Shown: piece by piece, positions 1 through 11,446 of the stretch | Numbering within the stretch: position 1 is the stretch's first letter | Layout: each line of letters starts with the position of its first letter | NCBI RefSeq assembly: GCF_902635505.1 | Contig: NC_045426.1 | Location: 66,869,007 to 66,933,006, forward strand | Length of the DNA: 64,000 nt | DNA from: Sarcophilus harrisii | Taxonomy: Eukaryota; Chordata; Mammalia; Dasyuromorphia; Dasyuridae | Direction: 5' to 3' | Notes under the pieces: model-generated | The model's input: only the letters and a program-made list of their open reading frames with translations | Databases searched by the model: none | What the model was told of the DNA's origin: nothing | Translations under genes and position numbers: made by a program

Positions 1-1625
1 TCCTCTCATTTTACAAAAAAAGAAAATGGAATCTCAGAGACCAGAAGTTCATAGATATGCCATTGCCTATGTTAACCTATAATTAAATGATTTTTTTTTC
101 TGTTATAGCACATAATTTTACACAATACAAAGGGTGTTCAAATAAACCATACTCACCTTACATTTATATCACACATTAATATATACTTATGTAGCACTTC
201 TCACAATTACTTTAAACAATATTCAGTAATTTCTCCATTTTCACAGAACAGCACACAAAGACTTAGAAATACAAAAAAAAAAAAAAAAAAAAAAAACATG
301 CACAATTTATAAAGCTACTGCCTCTTTTTGGATTTCAATTCATGTCTCTCAGTTTCTAAGCCCAGAATTTTTTTTAATTTTTATTTATTTATTTATTTTA
401 CCATACTATACTGTCTTTCTCTGATATGACTTCTTGTTAATGTTAATTTTCAAGCATACAGATTGGTTACATCTTATAGTGCTGCAAACTGACAAGCAAA
501 TCTTTCAGTTCAGTTCTTGTTTATTATCTGAAAGCTGAGAATTTCATCTTAATTTTTGAACAAAAACAGACTAGTATATCTGAAGCAATACTATATTTAA
601 AATTCAAGCAAAAATCTTAAAAAAAAAAGAGTCCTTTAAACAAATAGTTGATAAAGAAGATAACCTGCTAATGGAATAACTAAATTTCTTTTGGCCATGA
701 TGCTACATAAAATAAGTAGTTACCTTATCTCCCTCAAAGATTGGTTATTCTTTGATTCTTTTTCTAAACAAGATAGGTTTGTTACTCTCCTACAAATAGT
801 TATAAATTCATAACTCAAAAATATACTACAGCAGACACAGATATGTCACTAGATGGGAGGTTGATTTAACTTAAACACAGTTTAGAAGGGGCATCATTAT
901 ATTCCCAGTGCTCAGTTCTTAGAGAAAAGATTCATAATTGGTCACAGGCTGCTCATGTGAAAGGTGACTATAAAATCATTTCCCTTGGTAGCTGGTGTCA
1001 TAAAATACTCAAATAAAATGATTCTGTTTCCATGACTGAAGCATCAAAGCATTTTCCATCAATCTTCCTCGAGCAGCTTCTAGGACCAAAAACAAGCTAA
1101 CTTTTACTGAAGATACCACTGAATTGAGAAAAGATGTTTATTTTATTCAAACACAATTTTAATTTAAGTTGTTATCTCAGTATTCCAAGTTTTGAGATGA
1201 AAAAGATTTTCAAAATATCTTTCAGTGTCGCTTCACCCCTGTCAAATATTCTGTTTAACAAAAAAAAAAAAAAAAAAAAAAAAAGATACTTGTCATTGAG
1301 ACAGAAAACAAAACAAAATTTAATGTACTACACTCTACTCTTTCCTCTTTAAGGAGAATAATAAGTATACCAATATGAAATTAAGTTGGTAAAAAGTACC
1401 TTCTCATTAATCAAAGGAAAGAATACTGTAAATCAGGTTTTCTACGTTGTACTGATTTGCTTGTAGTGAAGTTTGTTCAAAGAAGTCATAGGATTGTGAG
1501 CTGACAGTTTACTTAGAAGTCATTCTATCCAAGGCTGGTAATGTAAAGGGATATGCCAAAGTTTAGACAAGAGGTGAGTATCAGATCCTGGATCTGAAGA
1601 GAGATCTTCTATTTCAAACTGTATA
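1..1625. other. AT-rich intergenic sequence, no gene
   Basis: No coding region is visible. The stretch around 170-260 vaguely resembles an old MIR/L2-type repeat (short segment about reduced cells, CTCCATTTTCACAGAA). It contains a poly(A) run at about 273-296 and a second at about 1261-1284. The 72-residue frame over 1134-1352 is a chance frame: it reads through the poly(A) as a lysine run and has no family resemblance. Confidence 0.5.
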
Positions 1626-1629
1626 ACTC

Positions 1630-1800
1630 TCCTATATTTGAAGAGAAAAAGATCCTTAAAAGTCAAATAGTCCAATTCCCTCATTTTCTACAATGAGCAA
1701 ATGGGGCCCCAGAAAGATTGAATCCTTTTTCTAAGGTCACATAGATACAAGCAGGGTCAGAATTGTTCTGTGATACCAAGTCTGGGACTCTTTCTATTTT
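1630..1800 (+). repeat. MIR-like SINE remnant
   Basis: The order of motifs is that of a MIR core: CAATTCCCTCATTTTCTACA, then GGGGCCCCAGAAAG, then AAGGTCACATAGATACAAGCAGGGTCAGAA (split over positions 1733-1765). This matches the familiar lymph of 'drop to baseline, previous sign, tolerance' text of MIR elements, that is, 'cctcattttacagatgagg ... aaggtcacacagct'. It is diverged and has no flanking duplication, so it is an old insertion. Confidence 0.6.
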
Positions 1801-2702
1801 CATTGCAGAAACATGCTGGATTCAACTTTAACAAAGAGTACTGATTGACAACTTTTCAGTGTGACCATTTTTAAATAGAAAATCTACAAATACTGCAAAT
1901 TAGGGGTCATTTCATTGTTTTGTTAATTGATAAGACTTTAAAAAGTGATGGAGAGAATATTAATAATATTTAAAATATCTCATTTGTATTTTTTTCTTTT
2001 CAGATTTGTTAAACCCTATCAGCATACTTCTGCATTATATAATCAGTTTTGGGAAAAGTGTGAATAGAATTATGAAAGAGGATTGATCAGAATATTGCCA
2101 TTTAATAAAACAGGTATTTGTTAAGAACTTCTAAAAATAGGAAACAATGTCAGACAAACCAAATGGTACCTTTGACTATTCCTTTCACTTTGTTAGTTCT
2201 GGAAGAGACTCATCTAAGTAAAAGGAATAGACCTTTTCTCACATTTTTAGCTCATTTATGACCCTGAAGTCATAACTAACAAAGATTAGTTTTTGGCTCA
2301 CATCAACAGTCTCCATAGAGTAGAAAATGGAAAGGTGTACAGTGTACAATTAAAAAATAAAGAATCAAAACAGGACAGAGATTTCTTTTGTGCACATAAA
2401 AGAAACACTAACAGACCCCAAATAATCACTGTTTGTTGATTAGATTTAAGCAAGCAACACATAATTTATAGCTTATTGTTACTATTGCATGTGCTATGAT
2501 GAAATTCATATTATTACTGAAATATGAAGCATTTTGTGAGCCTATGGAATAGATGTTTCATATTTTACCTAGGCTCTGCAGTAGCCAAACATCTTCCAGA
2601 TATGTTTTCTGCTGGTTTAGAGGAAGGCTTAACTACTTTCTCTTCTGTTGGTTATTTTTTCTTATGAAGAGCTTCCTTTGACCAGTCAACTGTACCTGAA
2701 AG
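1801..2702. other. Unassigned AT-rich sequence
   Basis: I see no gene and no repeat I can name. It is AT-rich single-copy-looking sequence with only short chance frames. Confidence 0.4.
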
Positions 2703-2935
2703 ACTTTGTGGTTGTTCAGTTATGTCTGACTCCTCGTTAGTTTATTTGTACTTTTCTTGGCAAATATCCTATAGTGGCTTGCCATTCCTTCTCCAATGCA
2801 TTTTTCAGATATGAGCAATTGAGGCAAACAGGGTTAAATGACTTAGTATAGTAAGTATTTGGGCCAGATTTGAACTTGAGTTTTCCTGATGTAAGGCCAA
2901 GCATTCTATTCACTATCCATCAAGGTACCCCTGAA
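2703..2935 (-). repeat. tRNA-derived SINE, minus strand
   Basis: Read on the minus strand it is the longer marsupial SINE also present at 53.45 and 55.89 kb. The tail motif appears on + as TTGTTCAGTTATGTCTGACTC (split at 2713-2733), followed by TTTCTTGGCAAATATCC, TGGCTTGCCATTCCTTCTCC, and the head CCAGATTTGAACTTGAG and ATTCACTATCCATCAAGGTA. The order of motifs matches the whole element in reverse. Divergence is substantial. Confidence 0.75.
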
Positions 2936-3009
2936 AATGACTTTTAATTCATTGAATTCATAAGGTCATCTTTAAGCCAGTTTACGCAGCATATATTTAC
3001 TCTTTATAT

Positions 3010-3390
3010 GTTGTTTCTCCTGGCTTCCTCTATTATACTATAAGCTGCTTGTAGTCAGGAAATGTTTTTGTCTTTTGAAAACACAGTGCTTAACATGGTG
3101 CCTAGCAAATAATTCTTATTAGCTGACTCATAGAATACTGTCTCCTATCTGGTCATAACCTGACCATACACATCTTCACTTAGGTCTCACTCTGATATGA
3201 TTCATCACTACTTTGTTTTTACTCTGAATCCAGTCATCTCCATTTCTCCATGTGTTTGGAGTCAACAGGGATATTTGCCTATCCTAGCTCTCTTTTCAGG
3301 ACTTTATCCAAACAACATGGCTCTGGATGTGATCATATGCTACTTTCCTTCTATATTCCTTTATATGTCTTCTCTCCACCTTTAAAGTTA
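3010..3390 (+). repeat. L2-like LINE 3' fragments
   Basis: The segment TATACTATAAGCTGCTTGTA then CAGTGCTTAACATGGTGCCT matches the ending shared by L2 (CR1-clade) elements ('...agctccttgagggcag... cagtgcctggcacata'). The downstream CT-rich text with CCATTTCTCCATG at 3239 is also L2-like. The 62-residue frame at 3197-3385 falls inside and has no domain. Confidence 0.45.
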
Positions 3391-4594
3391 TAAGCTCTAG
3401 AAAAACCTAAGTAATTGTGCATAATTATGTGTATATGACACAGTAACTATACTCTTGTCCCAACAAGTCTTCATGTTGCATTCTCACAGGAAGTATTGAT
3501 CCGAGCTAGAAAACCAGACTACAATGACATAGTCTTTTCTATCGTAGCAATAATCCTGTATGTCAACATGGATCAAGGCTTAGCCTGCTATTTTCCAAGG
3601 CTCTAATAGAAAGGCAGATTTTGCTGTAATTTGTTATCTACAAAAGAAGCAGGATGCAGTAGATATCAATGAGTTGGACATCAGATTATCTTGATTTACA
3701 TATTTGCTTAAATACATATTAGCTAAGTGGTCTTGGACAAATCATTATACTTTCCTGAAATTCAAACTTTTGATAAGCAAAATAGGGACAATTAGTAGTG
3801 GTATTGCCTACTTCAAAAAATTGGAGCAGTTAGGTGAGATTCTCTATAGAAATTATCCTTTAAAATCACTTTGAAAATATGAAGTTCTTCCAAGTAAAAA
3901 TTATTATTACCTTGACCTCTATTTTGCAAGTATCTCATCATTTTGATTGCCAGAGTTCTTCCACCATAGACACAGACACACATGTGAAAAAGGCTTATAA
4001 AGCACTGATACATATATTTAACTGTCACTAACATCAGAAATCATAGTTTTCATCACTCAGGCTTTGGAAAAGTCTAGACCCTAAAATGCTGGGCAGTTTA
4101 TAGAATTATTCAGTGCACATGACTGTCCCCAAAGAAACCTAAAACATAGAGAAATACATATAAAGCTATGCAAGGAAAAATGCTCAATTAAGTAATGTCC
4201 TCAGAGATATTTTTTTTTCTAACAAAAATGCTGTCTCTCTTGCTCTCTCTCCTAACAATACCTAGGATATAAAACTGGAGTTGTGCCTTGATTTTGAGAG
4301 TTGCATATAGCTAATCATAGAAAAGAATGAAAAAGTCTTTTTGGAGATAATGACAGTAAGTAATGCCTCTCAGTAATGCCTCAAAGGTCTTGCCTCTCTG
4401 GTTGTGATAATATCATCCGATGATGCCAAAAATTGGTGCTCCCCTACTCTTCCAAATGGTTCTCTTATACTATAATGTCTTCTCAAAGACATTTCCTGTA
4501 GTAATAAAACTTTATTATGACAAATCAGACTGTCAAAAGTATATAATACCACAAATTGTTTGTAAACCTATTGTCTTCTAGGGCTATTTCCCTA
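3391..4594. other. Unassigned intergenic sequence
   Basis: About 3720-3850 contains a weak MIR-like piece (AGCTAAGTGGTCTTGGACAA). The rest shows no gene or nameable repeat. The minus frames at 3813-4034 and 4370-4552 have no recognisable domain and no upstream promoter context. Confidence 0.4.
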
Positions 4595-5043
4595 TCAGGA
4601 AAACTATTAACATAACTGACTCTAACAGTAACCAAGCTAACAGAAATCACCATTATATCAATAGATGCAGGGAGGAAAAACCATTATAAAACTGTCCATA
4701 TTCTTTGAGTCAGCAGTGCCATAACTGTGTCTATTTTAAAGTAATCATAAATAAGAGAAAAGGACACATATGTGCTTCTTCACAGTCCTTTTTGTAATGA
4801 CAAGGATCTGGAAACTGAGTGGAGGCCTATCCATTGGGAGATGGCTAAATAAAAGATGGTATGTGAATATAATGGAATATTATTGCACTATAAGAAATGA
4901 TCAGCAGGGTAATTTCAGAAAGGCTTGAAGAGATTTACATGAATTGATGTTAACTGAAATGAGCAGAACCAAGAGAACACTGTATACAGAACACAACAGG
5001 AATATATGATGGTCAATTCTGATGGACTTGGCCATTTTCTTTC
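4595..5043 (+). mobile_element. L1, internally deleted, plus strand
   Basis: 4595-4685 matches the start of the L1 ORF2 reverse transcriptase region (CAGGAAAACTATTAACATAA ... ATCAATAGATGCAGG), as seen intact at 36.34 kb. From about 4700 the sequence is instead the ORF2 C-terminal and 3' region (GACAAGGATCTGGAAACTGA, AATGGAATATTATTGCACTA, GAACTGATG-like text). About 1.7 kb of ORF2 is missing between the two parts, judged against the 36.3-38.9 kb copy. The copy is interrupted or ended on the right by a minus-strand L1 tail. Confidence 0.75.
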
Positions 5044-5046
5044 TTT

Positions 5047-6152
5047 CATTTTATTATTATTATTATTAAAACTTTTTATTTTCAAAACATATACATTAAT
5101 AATTTTCAACATTTACCCTTCCAAAGCCTTGTGTCCCAAATCTTTCCCATCTTTCTCCCTAATTCCTCTCCTAGATAACAAATTATCCAATGTGTTAAAC
5201 ATGTGAAATTCTTCTATACATATTTCCACAATGATCAAGTTGCACAAGAAAAATCAAATCAAAAAAAAAAAAAAAAAAAAGGAAAAAATAGAAACAAAAC
5301 AAAGTAAAAGTAAAAAACAAAAAAGTGAAAGTAAATAACAACCCAAAACAACAACAACAAAAATGTTGTGATCCACTCTAAGTTCCCACAGTCCTCTCTC
5401 TGGATGCAGATGATTCTCTTCATAACAAGATCATTGGAGCTGATCTGAATCATCTCATTGTTTAAAAGAGCCATGCCCATCAGAATTGATCACCATATAA
5501 TCTTGCTGCTGCTGTATACAATGAGTTCCTAGTTCTATTCACTTCACTTAGCATCAGTTCATATAAGTCCTTCCAGGAATCTCTGAAATCATCCTGTTGT
5601 TAATTTTTTATATAACAATAATATTCCATAACATTCATACACCATAACTTATTCAGCCATTCTCCAACTGATCGTTATACAATAAATTTCCAGTTCCTTG
5701 CCATTACAAAAAGGACTACTACAAACACTTTTGCACATGTGGGTCCTTTTCCTTTTCTGTATGATTACATTGCTTTACAAACACAGTAGTGGTGCTACTG
5801 GATCAAAAACTGTACACAGTTTGATAGCCCTTTGGACATAATTCCAAATTACTCTACAGAATAGTTGAATAAGTTCACTACTCCATCAACAATGTATTAA
5901 TGTCCCAGTTTTCCCACGTGCACTCTAACATTCGTCATTATTTTCTCCTATCATCTTAGCCAATCTGAGAAGTGTGTGGTTGTATCTCAGAATTTTCTTA
6001 ATTTGCATTTCTCTGATCAATAGTGATTTAGAACCTTTTTATATGAAAACAAAGTTTCCAATTTGTTCATCTGAATATTATCTGCCATATTCTTTGACCA
6101 TTTATCAGCTTGAGAATTGCTTAAATTCTTATAAATTTGAGTCAATTTTCTT
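5047..6152 (-). mobile_element. L1, 5'-truncated, minus strand
   Basis: The + strand begins with the reverse complement of an L1 3' end (AAAACTTTTTATTTTCAAAA). It runs through the conserved ORF2 C-terminal text (CCATTCTCCAACTGATCG, CTCCACCAACAATG-like) up to AATTTGAGTCAATTTTC. The copy then stops where another L1 tail starts. An A-rich simple stretch (about 5260-5365) lies in its 3' untranslated part. This 3' tail type (ATTTTCAAAACATA) differs from the ATTGACAGAACCCATGCC type of the younger copies, so it is an older subfamily. The frames on both strands here are L1 shadows. Confidence 0.85.
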
Positions 6153-8554
6153 TTTTTATTAAAGCTTTTTTTTTAAATTTTCAAAACATAGGAATGAATA
6201 CTTTTTCAGCATTTAACCCTTGCAAAACCTTGTGTTCCAATTTTTCCCTGCCTTCTCCCCACACCCTCTCCTAAATGGCGAATAGTCCAATATATGTTAA
6301 ATATGGTAAAGTATATGTTTACTCAAATATATGCATATATATTTATACAATTATCTTGTGCACAAGAAAAATTAGATGAAAAAGGAAAAGAAAACAAAAT
6401 GCAAGCAAACAACAAAAAAAGTGAAAATGCTATGCTATGTTACACACATTTCCACAGTCTTCTCTCTGGCCATAGATGGCTCTCTTCATAACAAGATCAT
6501 TGGAACTGGCCTGAATCATTTCATTGTTGAAAAGAGTCACATTTATCAGAATTGATCATTATATAATCTTGTCGCTGCTCTGTAAAAAACATGATCTCCT
6601 GGTTCTGCACATTTCACTTAGCATCAGTTCATGTAAGTCTCTCCAGGCTTCTATAAAATCATCCTGCTGATCAGTTCTTATAAAATAACATTATTCCATA
6701 ATATTCATATACCATAACTTATTCAGCCATTCTCCAATTGAATGGCATCCAGTCAATTGCCAGTTTCTTACTACTACAAAAAGGGCTGCTACAAATATTT
6801 TTGCACATGTGAGTCCCTTTCTCTCCGTTAAGATCTTTTTGAGATATAAGCCCAGTAGAAACACAGCTGGATGAAAGAACATGCACATTTTGATAATCCT
6901 TTGGGCATAGTTCCAAATTGCTCTCCAAAATGGCTGGATGCGTTCACAATTCTACCAACAATGTATCAGTGTCCCAATTTTTCCACATCCCCTCCGATAT
7001 TCATCATTATCTTTCTCTGTCATCTTAGCCAATCTGACAGGTGTGAAGTGAAACCACAGAGTTGTCTTAATTTGCGTTTCTTTGATCAATAGTGAATTAT
7101 AGCGCCTTTTCGTATTATTTGAAATGTTTTCAATTTCTTCATCTGAAAATTGTCTGTTCAAATCATTAATCAATTGGAGAATGGCTTGAATTCTTATCAA
7201 TTTGAGTCAATTCTCTATTTTAGAAATGAGACTTTTATAAAAACCTTTGAATGTTAAAGTGTTTTCGTAATTTATTGTTTCTCCTCTAATCTTGTCTGCA
7301 TTAGTTTTGTTTGTACAAAACCTTTATAACTTTATATATATATATTTTGCATTCCATACTGTATTTCAATTCTTTGTTCACAAAATTCCTTCCTTCTCCA
7401 CAGATCTGGGAGGTAAACTATCCTATATTCTTTTAATTTGCTTATATCACTCTTTATATCTAAATAATGAACCTATTTTGACCTTATCTTGATATAGGGT
7501 GTTGGGTGAGGGTCTATACCTAGTTTCTACCATACTAATTTTCAATTTTCCTAGCAATTTTTGTCAAATAGTGAGATCTTATCCCAGAAGCTGCAGTCTT
7601 TTGGTTTCCCAAACACTAGATTACTATATGTATTAACTATTTTGCCCTGTGAACCTAACGTATTCTACTTCTCGACTATTCTATTTGTTAGTCAGTAACA
7701 AATTGTTTTGATGACTGTTGCTTTGTATTTTAGTTTTAGGTCTGGTATAGTTAGGCCACCTTAATTTGCAATTTTTAAAATTAATTCCCTTGAAATTCTT
7801 GAACCTTTGTTCTTGCAGATGAACTTTGTTACTATTTTCTCTAGATCTATAAAATAATTTCTTGGGAGTTTGATTGGTATGGTATTGAGTAAGGAGATCA
7901 ATTTAGGTAGTATTGTCATTTTTATTATGTGAGCTCGGCCTACCCATGAGCACTTGATATTTTTCCAATTGATTTATTTGTGTGGAAAGTATTTTGTCAA
8001 TTGTGTTCATATATAGTTCCTAATTTTGCCTTGGTAGGTAGACACCCAAATATTTTATGTTATTTATATTTGTTTTAAATGAAATTCTCTTTGTATCTCT
8101 TGCTGCTAGACTTTGTTGGTAATGTATAAAAATTCTGATGATTTATATGGATTTATTTTATATCCTGCAACTTTGCTAAAGTTGCACATTGCAGTTTTTA
8201 ACTGATTATCTATGATTCTTTAATTATACCATCATAACATCTGAAAAGAGTGATAATTTGGTTTCTTCATTACTTATTCTAATTCCTTTAAACTCTTTTT
8301 CTTCTCATTGCCAAAGTTAACATTTTTAATACTGTATTGAATACCAGTGGTGATGGTGGGCAACTTTGTTTTATCACTGATCTTATTGGGAATGGTCCTA
8401 GTTTAGCCCCATTACATATAATGCTTACTGATGGTTTTAAATAAATGCTAATGATCATTTAGAGGAAAACTCCATTTATTCCTATATTTTCTAGTTTTTA
8501 ATAGGAATGGGTGTTGGATTTTGTTAAATGCTTTTTCTGCATCTATTGAGATAA

Positions 8555-8800
8555 TCATATGCTTTTTGTTACTTTGGCTATTGATTTGTCAATTATCCTA
8601 ATAGTTTTCCTAATATTGAACCAGTCTTTCATTCCTAATATAAATCCTACTTGGTCATAGTGTATTATCCTGCTGATAAGTTGTGGTAATCTCTTTGGTA
8701 ATATTTTATTTAAGATTTTTGTATCAATGTTCATTAGTGAAAATGGTCTGTATTTTTCTTTCTCTGTTTTCACCCTACCTGGTTTAGGTATAAACACCAT
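8555..8800 (-). pseudogene. L1 ORF2 reverse transcriptase fragment
   Basis: An 81-residue open piece inside the long minus-strand L1. It reads ...[20 protein letters not shown] at about residues 17-36, followed by [21 protein letters not shown]. These correspond to the 'RPISLMNIDAKILNKIL' and '[16 protein letters not shown]' blocks just ahead of the RT catalytic core in L1 ORF2. The catalytic motifs A to C lie downstream in broken frames. It is a decayed LINE remnant, not a host gene. Confidence 0.8.
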
Positions 8801-8921
8801 ATCTTTGTAATAAAAGTGATTTATTACTACTTCTTTCCCTATTTTTCCAAATAGTTTGCATAGTCTTGGAATTAATTGTTATTTAAATGTCTGGTAGAAT
8901 TAATATGTAATTTCATTTTGT

Positions 8922-9243
8922 TGTGATACAGGAGCCAGCTGTCAGTGGTTGATGGAGGTCTAACTCAAACCTATAGAATGGATCTCTTCATGAGAGAGGA
9001 TGATAATGATACACAGAGACTGAGAGACAGTTGCATTCTCTGACCTCTCCACTGAGAGGCAATTTTGCATTGTCTGACCTCTTTCCTCTTCCCTCTTGCC
9101 TCAAATTTATTTCATTCCCAATCTACAAGGCACATCTGTATTAGTAAAGACTGCTTTGCAATTCCTTCAAGTGTTATGATTCCACAGCTGTGGAGGCTCT
9201 GGGATAATTGACCTGCCCCTTCACCTAGGCATGGTCCTTAACA
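8922..9243 (-). mobile_element. Solo LTR inside an L1 (ERV fossil)
   Basis: A 322-bp block interrupts the L1 between text equivalent to GTAGAATTAATATG and ATTTTTTCTTAGGG. It starts TGTGATACAGG and ends GGTCCTTAACA, so it is bounded by TG...CA. The flanks ATTTTG (8915-8920) and ATCTGA (9245-9250) sit at the same L1 position and look like a diverged 6-bp target duplication. On the minus strand a polyadenylation signal AATAAA is at 9106-9111. No internal retroviral region is present. A 6-bp duplication is typical of betaretrovirus-like (ERV2-class) elements, which is an inference here. Confidence 0.7.
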
Positions 9244-10985
9244 TATCTGATCCTTGAGATTTTTTCTTAGGGTGCTGATTAATAGCTTGTTCAATTTGTT
9301 TTTTCTAAAATGGGACTATAAGTAATTTATTTCCTCTTTTGTTAATCTGGGAAATCTGTATTTTAATAAGTATTGATCCATTTCAGTTAGATTATCAGAT
9401 TTATTAATATATATTTGGGCAACCTAGATTCTATTACTCTAATTTCCTCTTCATTAATGGAAAGTTCTCCCTTTTCATTTTTGACACAAACAATTTGATT
9501 TTCTTCTTTCCTTTTTTCTAATCAAATTAACTAGGGATTTATCTATTTTGTTTTTTGTTTTTTAAATAAAGCCAACTCTTCGTTTTGTTTATTACTTTCA
9601 GTTTTATTAATTTCCATTTTTATTTTAAAAATTTCAAATTTAGTATTTAATTGGGGGGAGTTAATTTATTATTTTTTATAGCTTTTTTACTTACATGTCC
9701 AATTCATTGATCTTCTTTCTCTATTTCAAGAAACCAAGTGTATAGAGATATAAAACTTTCCCTAAGAATTGTTTTGGCTGAATCCCATAAATTTTCATAT
9801 GTAATCTCATTATTGTCATTCTCTTGCATGAAATTATTGATTTCTATGATTTTTCATCCAGTTATGCTTTAGAATTAGATTATTTAGTTTCCAATTAATT
9901 TTTGGTCTATTTTCCCCTGGCCTTTTATTTCATGTAATTTTTATTGCATCATGATCTGAAAAAAAAATGCATTTACTATTTTTGCCTTTGATTTTGAGTT
10001 TTTTATCTTCTCATACAAGGTCAATTTTTGTGTAGGTTACATGCACCACTAACAAAAAAATATATTCTTTTCTGTCTCCATTCTATTTTCTCCGAAAGTC
10101 TATCAGAACTAACTTTTCTAAAATTTTATTTACCTCCTTACCTTCTTTTTTATTTATTTTGTGATTTGATTTCTTGAGTTCTAAGAGAGCAAGTTAGAGA
10201 TTCCCCATCAAATATATATTATAGTTTTGCTATCTAATTCTTCTTGTAGCTCTCTTAATTCTCCTTGAGGAATTTGGATTCTATGCCATTTAGTGCATAC
10301 ATGTTTAGTATTGATATTGCTTCATTATCTATGGCACCATTTAGTAGAAGGTAGCTTCCTTCCTTTTCTCTTTTAATTAGATCTTATTTTGCTTTTGCTT
10401 GATCTAAGATCAGGGTCATTACCCCCTGATTTTTTTTTTTTTACTTCAGCAGAAGTATAATAGATTTTGCTCCAAACTTTTACTATTACTCTGCATGTAA
10501 CATTCTGCTTTAATATGTTTCTTGTAAACAACGTATTGTAAGATTCTGATTTTTAATAAAGTCTGCTATCCACTTCCATTTTATGGGAAAGTTCATGTCA
10601 TTCACATTCACATTTCAAATTACTAACTCTATTTCCTGCCATCTTATTTTCCCCAAGTTATACTTATCTCTTTCCTTTTCTGCTTCCCTTCCTTCCCAGT
10701 ATTTTGCTTTTGACTAGCAACTTTCTCAAACAGTTCTCCCCTTTTACAGTCCTTACCTCTTTATTATACCTTTTTGGCTACTACTTATGTTTTCCCTTCT
10801 ATTATCCTTTCTTTTTCCTTTTCCCCTCCTTCTTCCTTATAGGGTGAGACAACTGTTTCTGTGAAGTGAAATTTGCCCGCTATCCTATCTGAGCCAAATC
10901 TGATGAGAGTAAGTAAGTTTCACACAATGGTCATCCTCCACCCTCTTCTCCCTCAAATGTAATAAACTGTTTTTGCCTCTTTGTG

Positions 10986-11385
10986 AGATTCAAGAACTTA
11001 GGTATTTTTGACAATGAAGTGATTCAAGGTAATTCCAATAGACTTGTGATGCAAAGAGTCATATATATCCAGAGAGAATACTATGGAGACTGAAGGTGAA
11101 TCACAACATAGTATTTTCATTTTTTAATTGTCGTTATTTACTTGGTTGTTGTTTTTTTTTAATTTCTGATTTTTCCCCTACTGATATGATTTTTCTTATG
11201 CAGCATATAAATGTGGAAATGTTTAGAAGAATTGCCTATGTTTAAACTATATTGGTTTACTTACTCTCTAAGGGAAAGGGAGGATGAAAAAGGAGGAAAA
11301 AAATTTGGGACACAAGGTTTTTCAAGCATGAATGTTGAAAAATACCTTTGCATGTTCTTTGAAAAAAATAAAAAGCTATCATTAA
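10986..11385 (+). mobile_element. L1 3' end, plus strand, old
   Basis: The block reads GTGATTCAAGGTAATTCCAA, AGAGAATACTATGGAGACTG and then an L1-type 3' untranslated end (TTTTTCTTATGCAGCATATA ... AGGGAAAGGGAGGATGAAAA ... GAAAAAAATAAAAAGCTATC). The same kind of tail in other marsupial L1 copies follows ORF2. The 69-residue frame at 11211-11420 runs across this non-coding tail and is not a gene. Confidence 0.7.
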
Positions 11386-11446
11386 AAATATCTTTGTGTG
11401 ACCCTGGGCAAGTCACTTAACCCCAATTGCCTCAGGGGGGAAAAAA
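11386..11446 (+). repeat. SINE 3' fragment
   Basis: TTTGTGTGACCCTGGGCAAG followed by TCACTTAACCCCAATTGCCT and an A-rich end is the 3' half of the short tRNA-derived SINE found complete at 17.17 and 28.31 kb. It sits directly on the end of the older L1 tail, which may have served as the insertion site. Confidence 0.75.

Larger units (their letters stand above)
6153..10985 (-). mobile_element. Long decayed L1 with ORF2, minus strand
   Basis: This is about 4.5 kb of L1 sequence, split by a solo LTR at 8922-9243. The + strand starts with the tail (TTTAAATTTTCAAAACATAG) and passes through the ORF2 C-terminus, reverse transcriptase and endonuclease regions in reverse. The RT region contains a readable piece (8555-8800). 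The endonuclease part is supported by text equivalent to the mammalian L1 antisense order (ACATGTTTAGTATTGATATT, TTTCTTGTAAACAACGTATT, CATTCACATTCACATTTCAA). The left-most (5') part near 10.85-10.98 kb (GAGCCAAATCTGATGAGAG) appears to be the region upstream of ORF2. It has many frame breaks and is non-functional. Confidence 0.8.
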
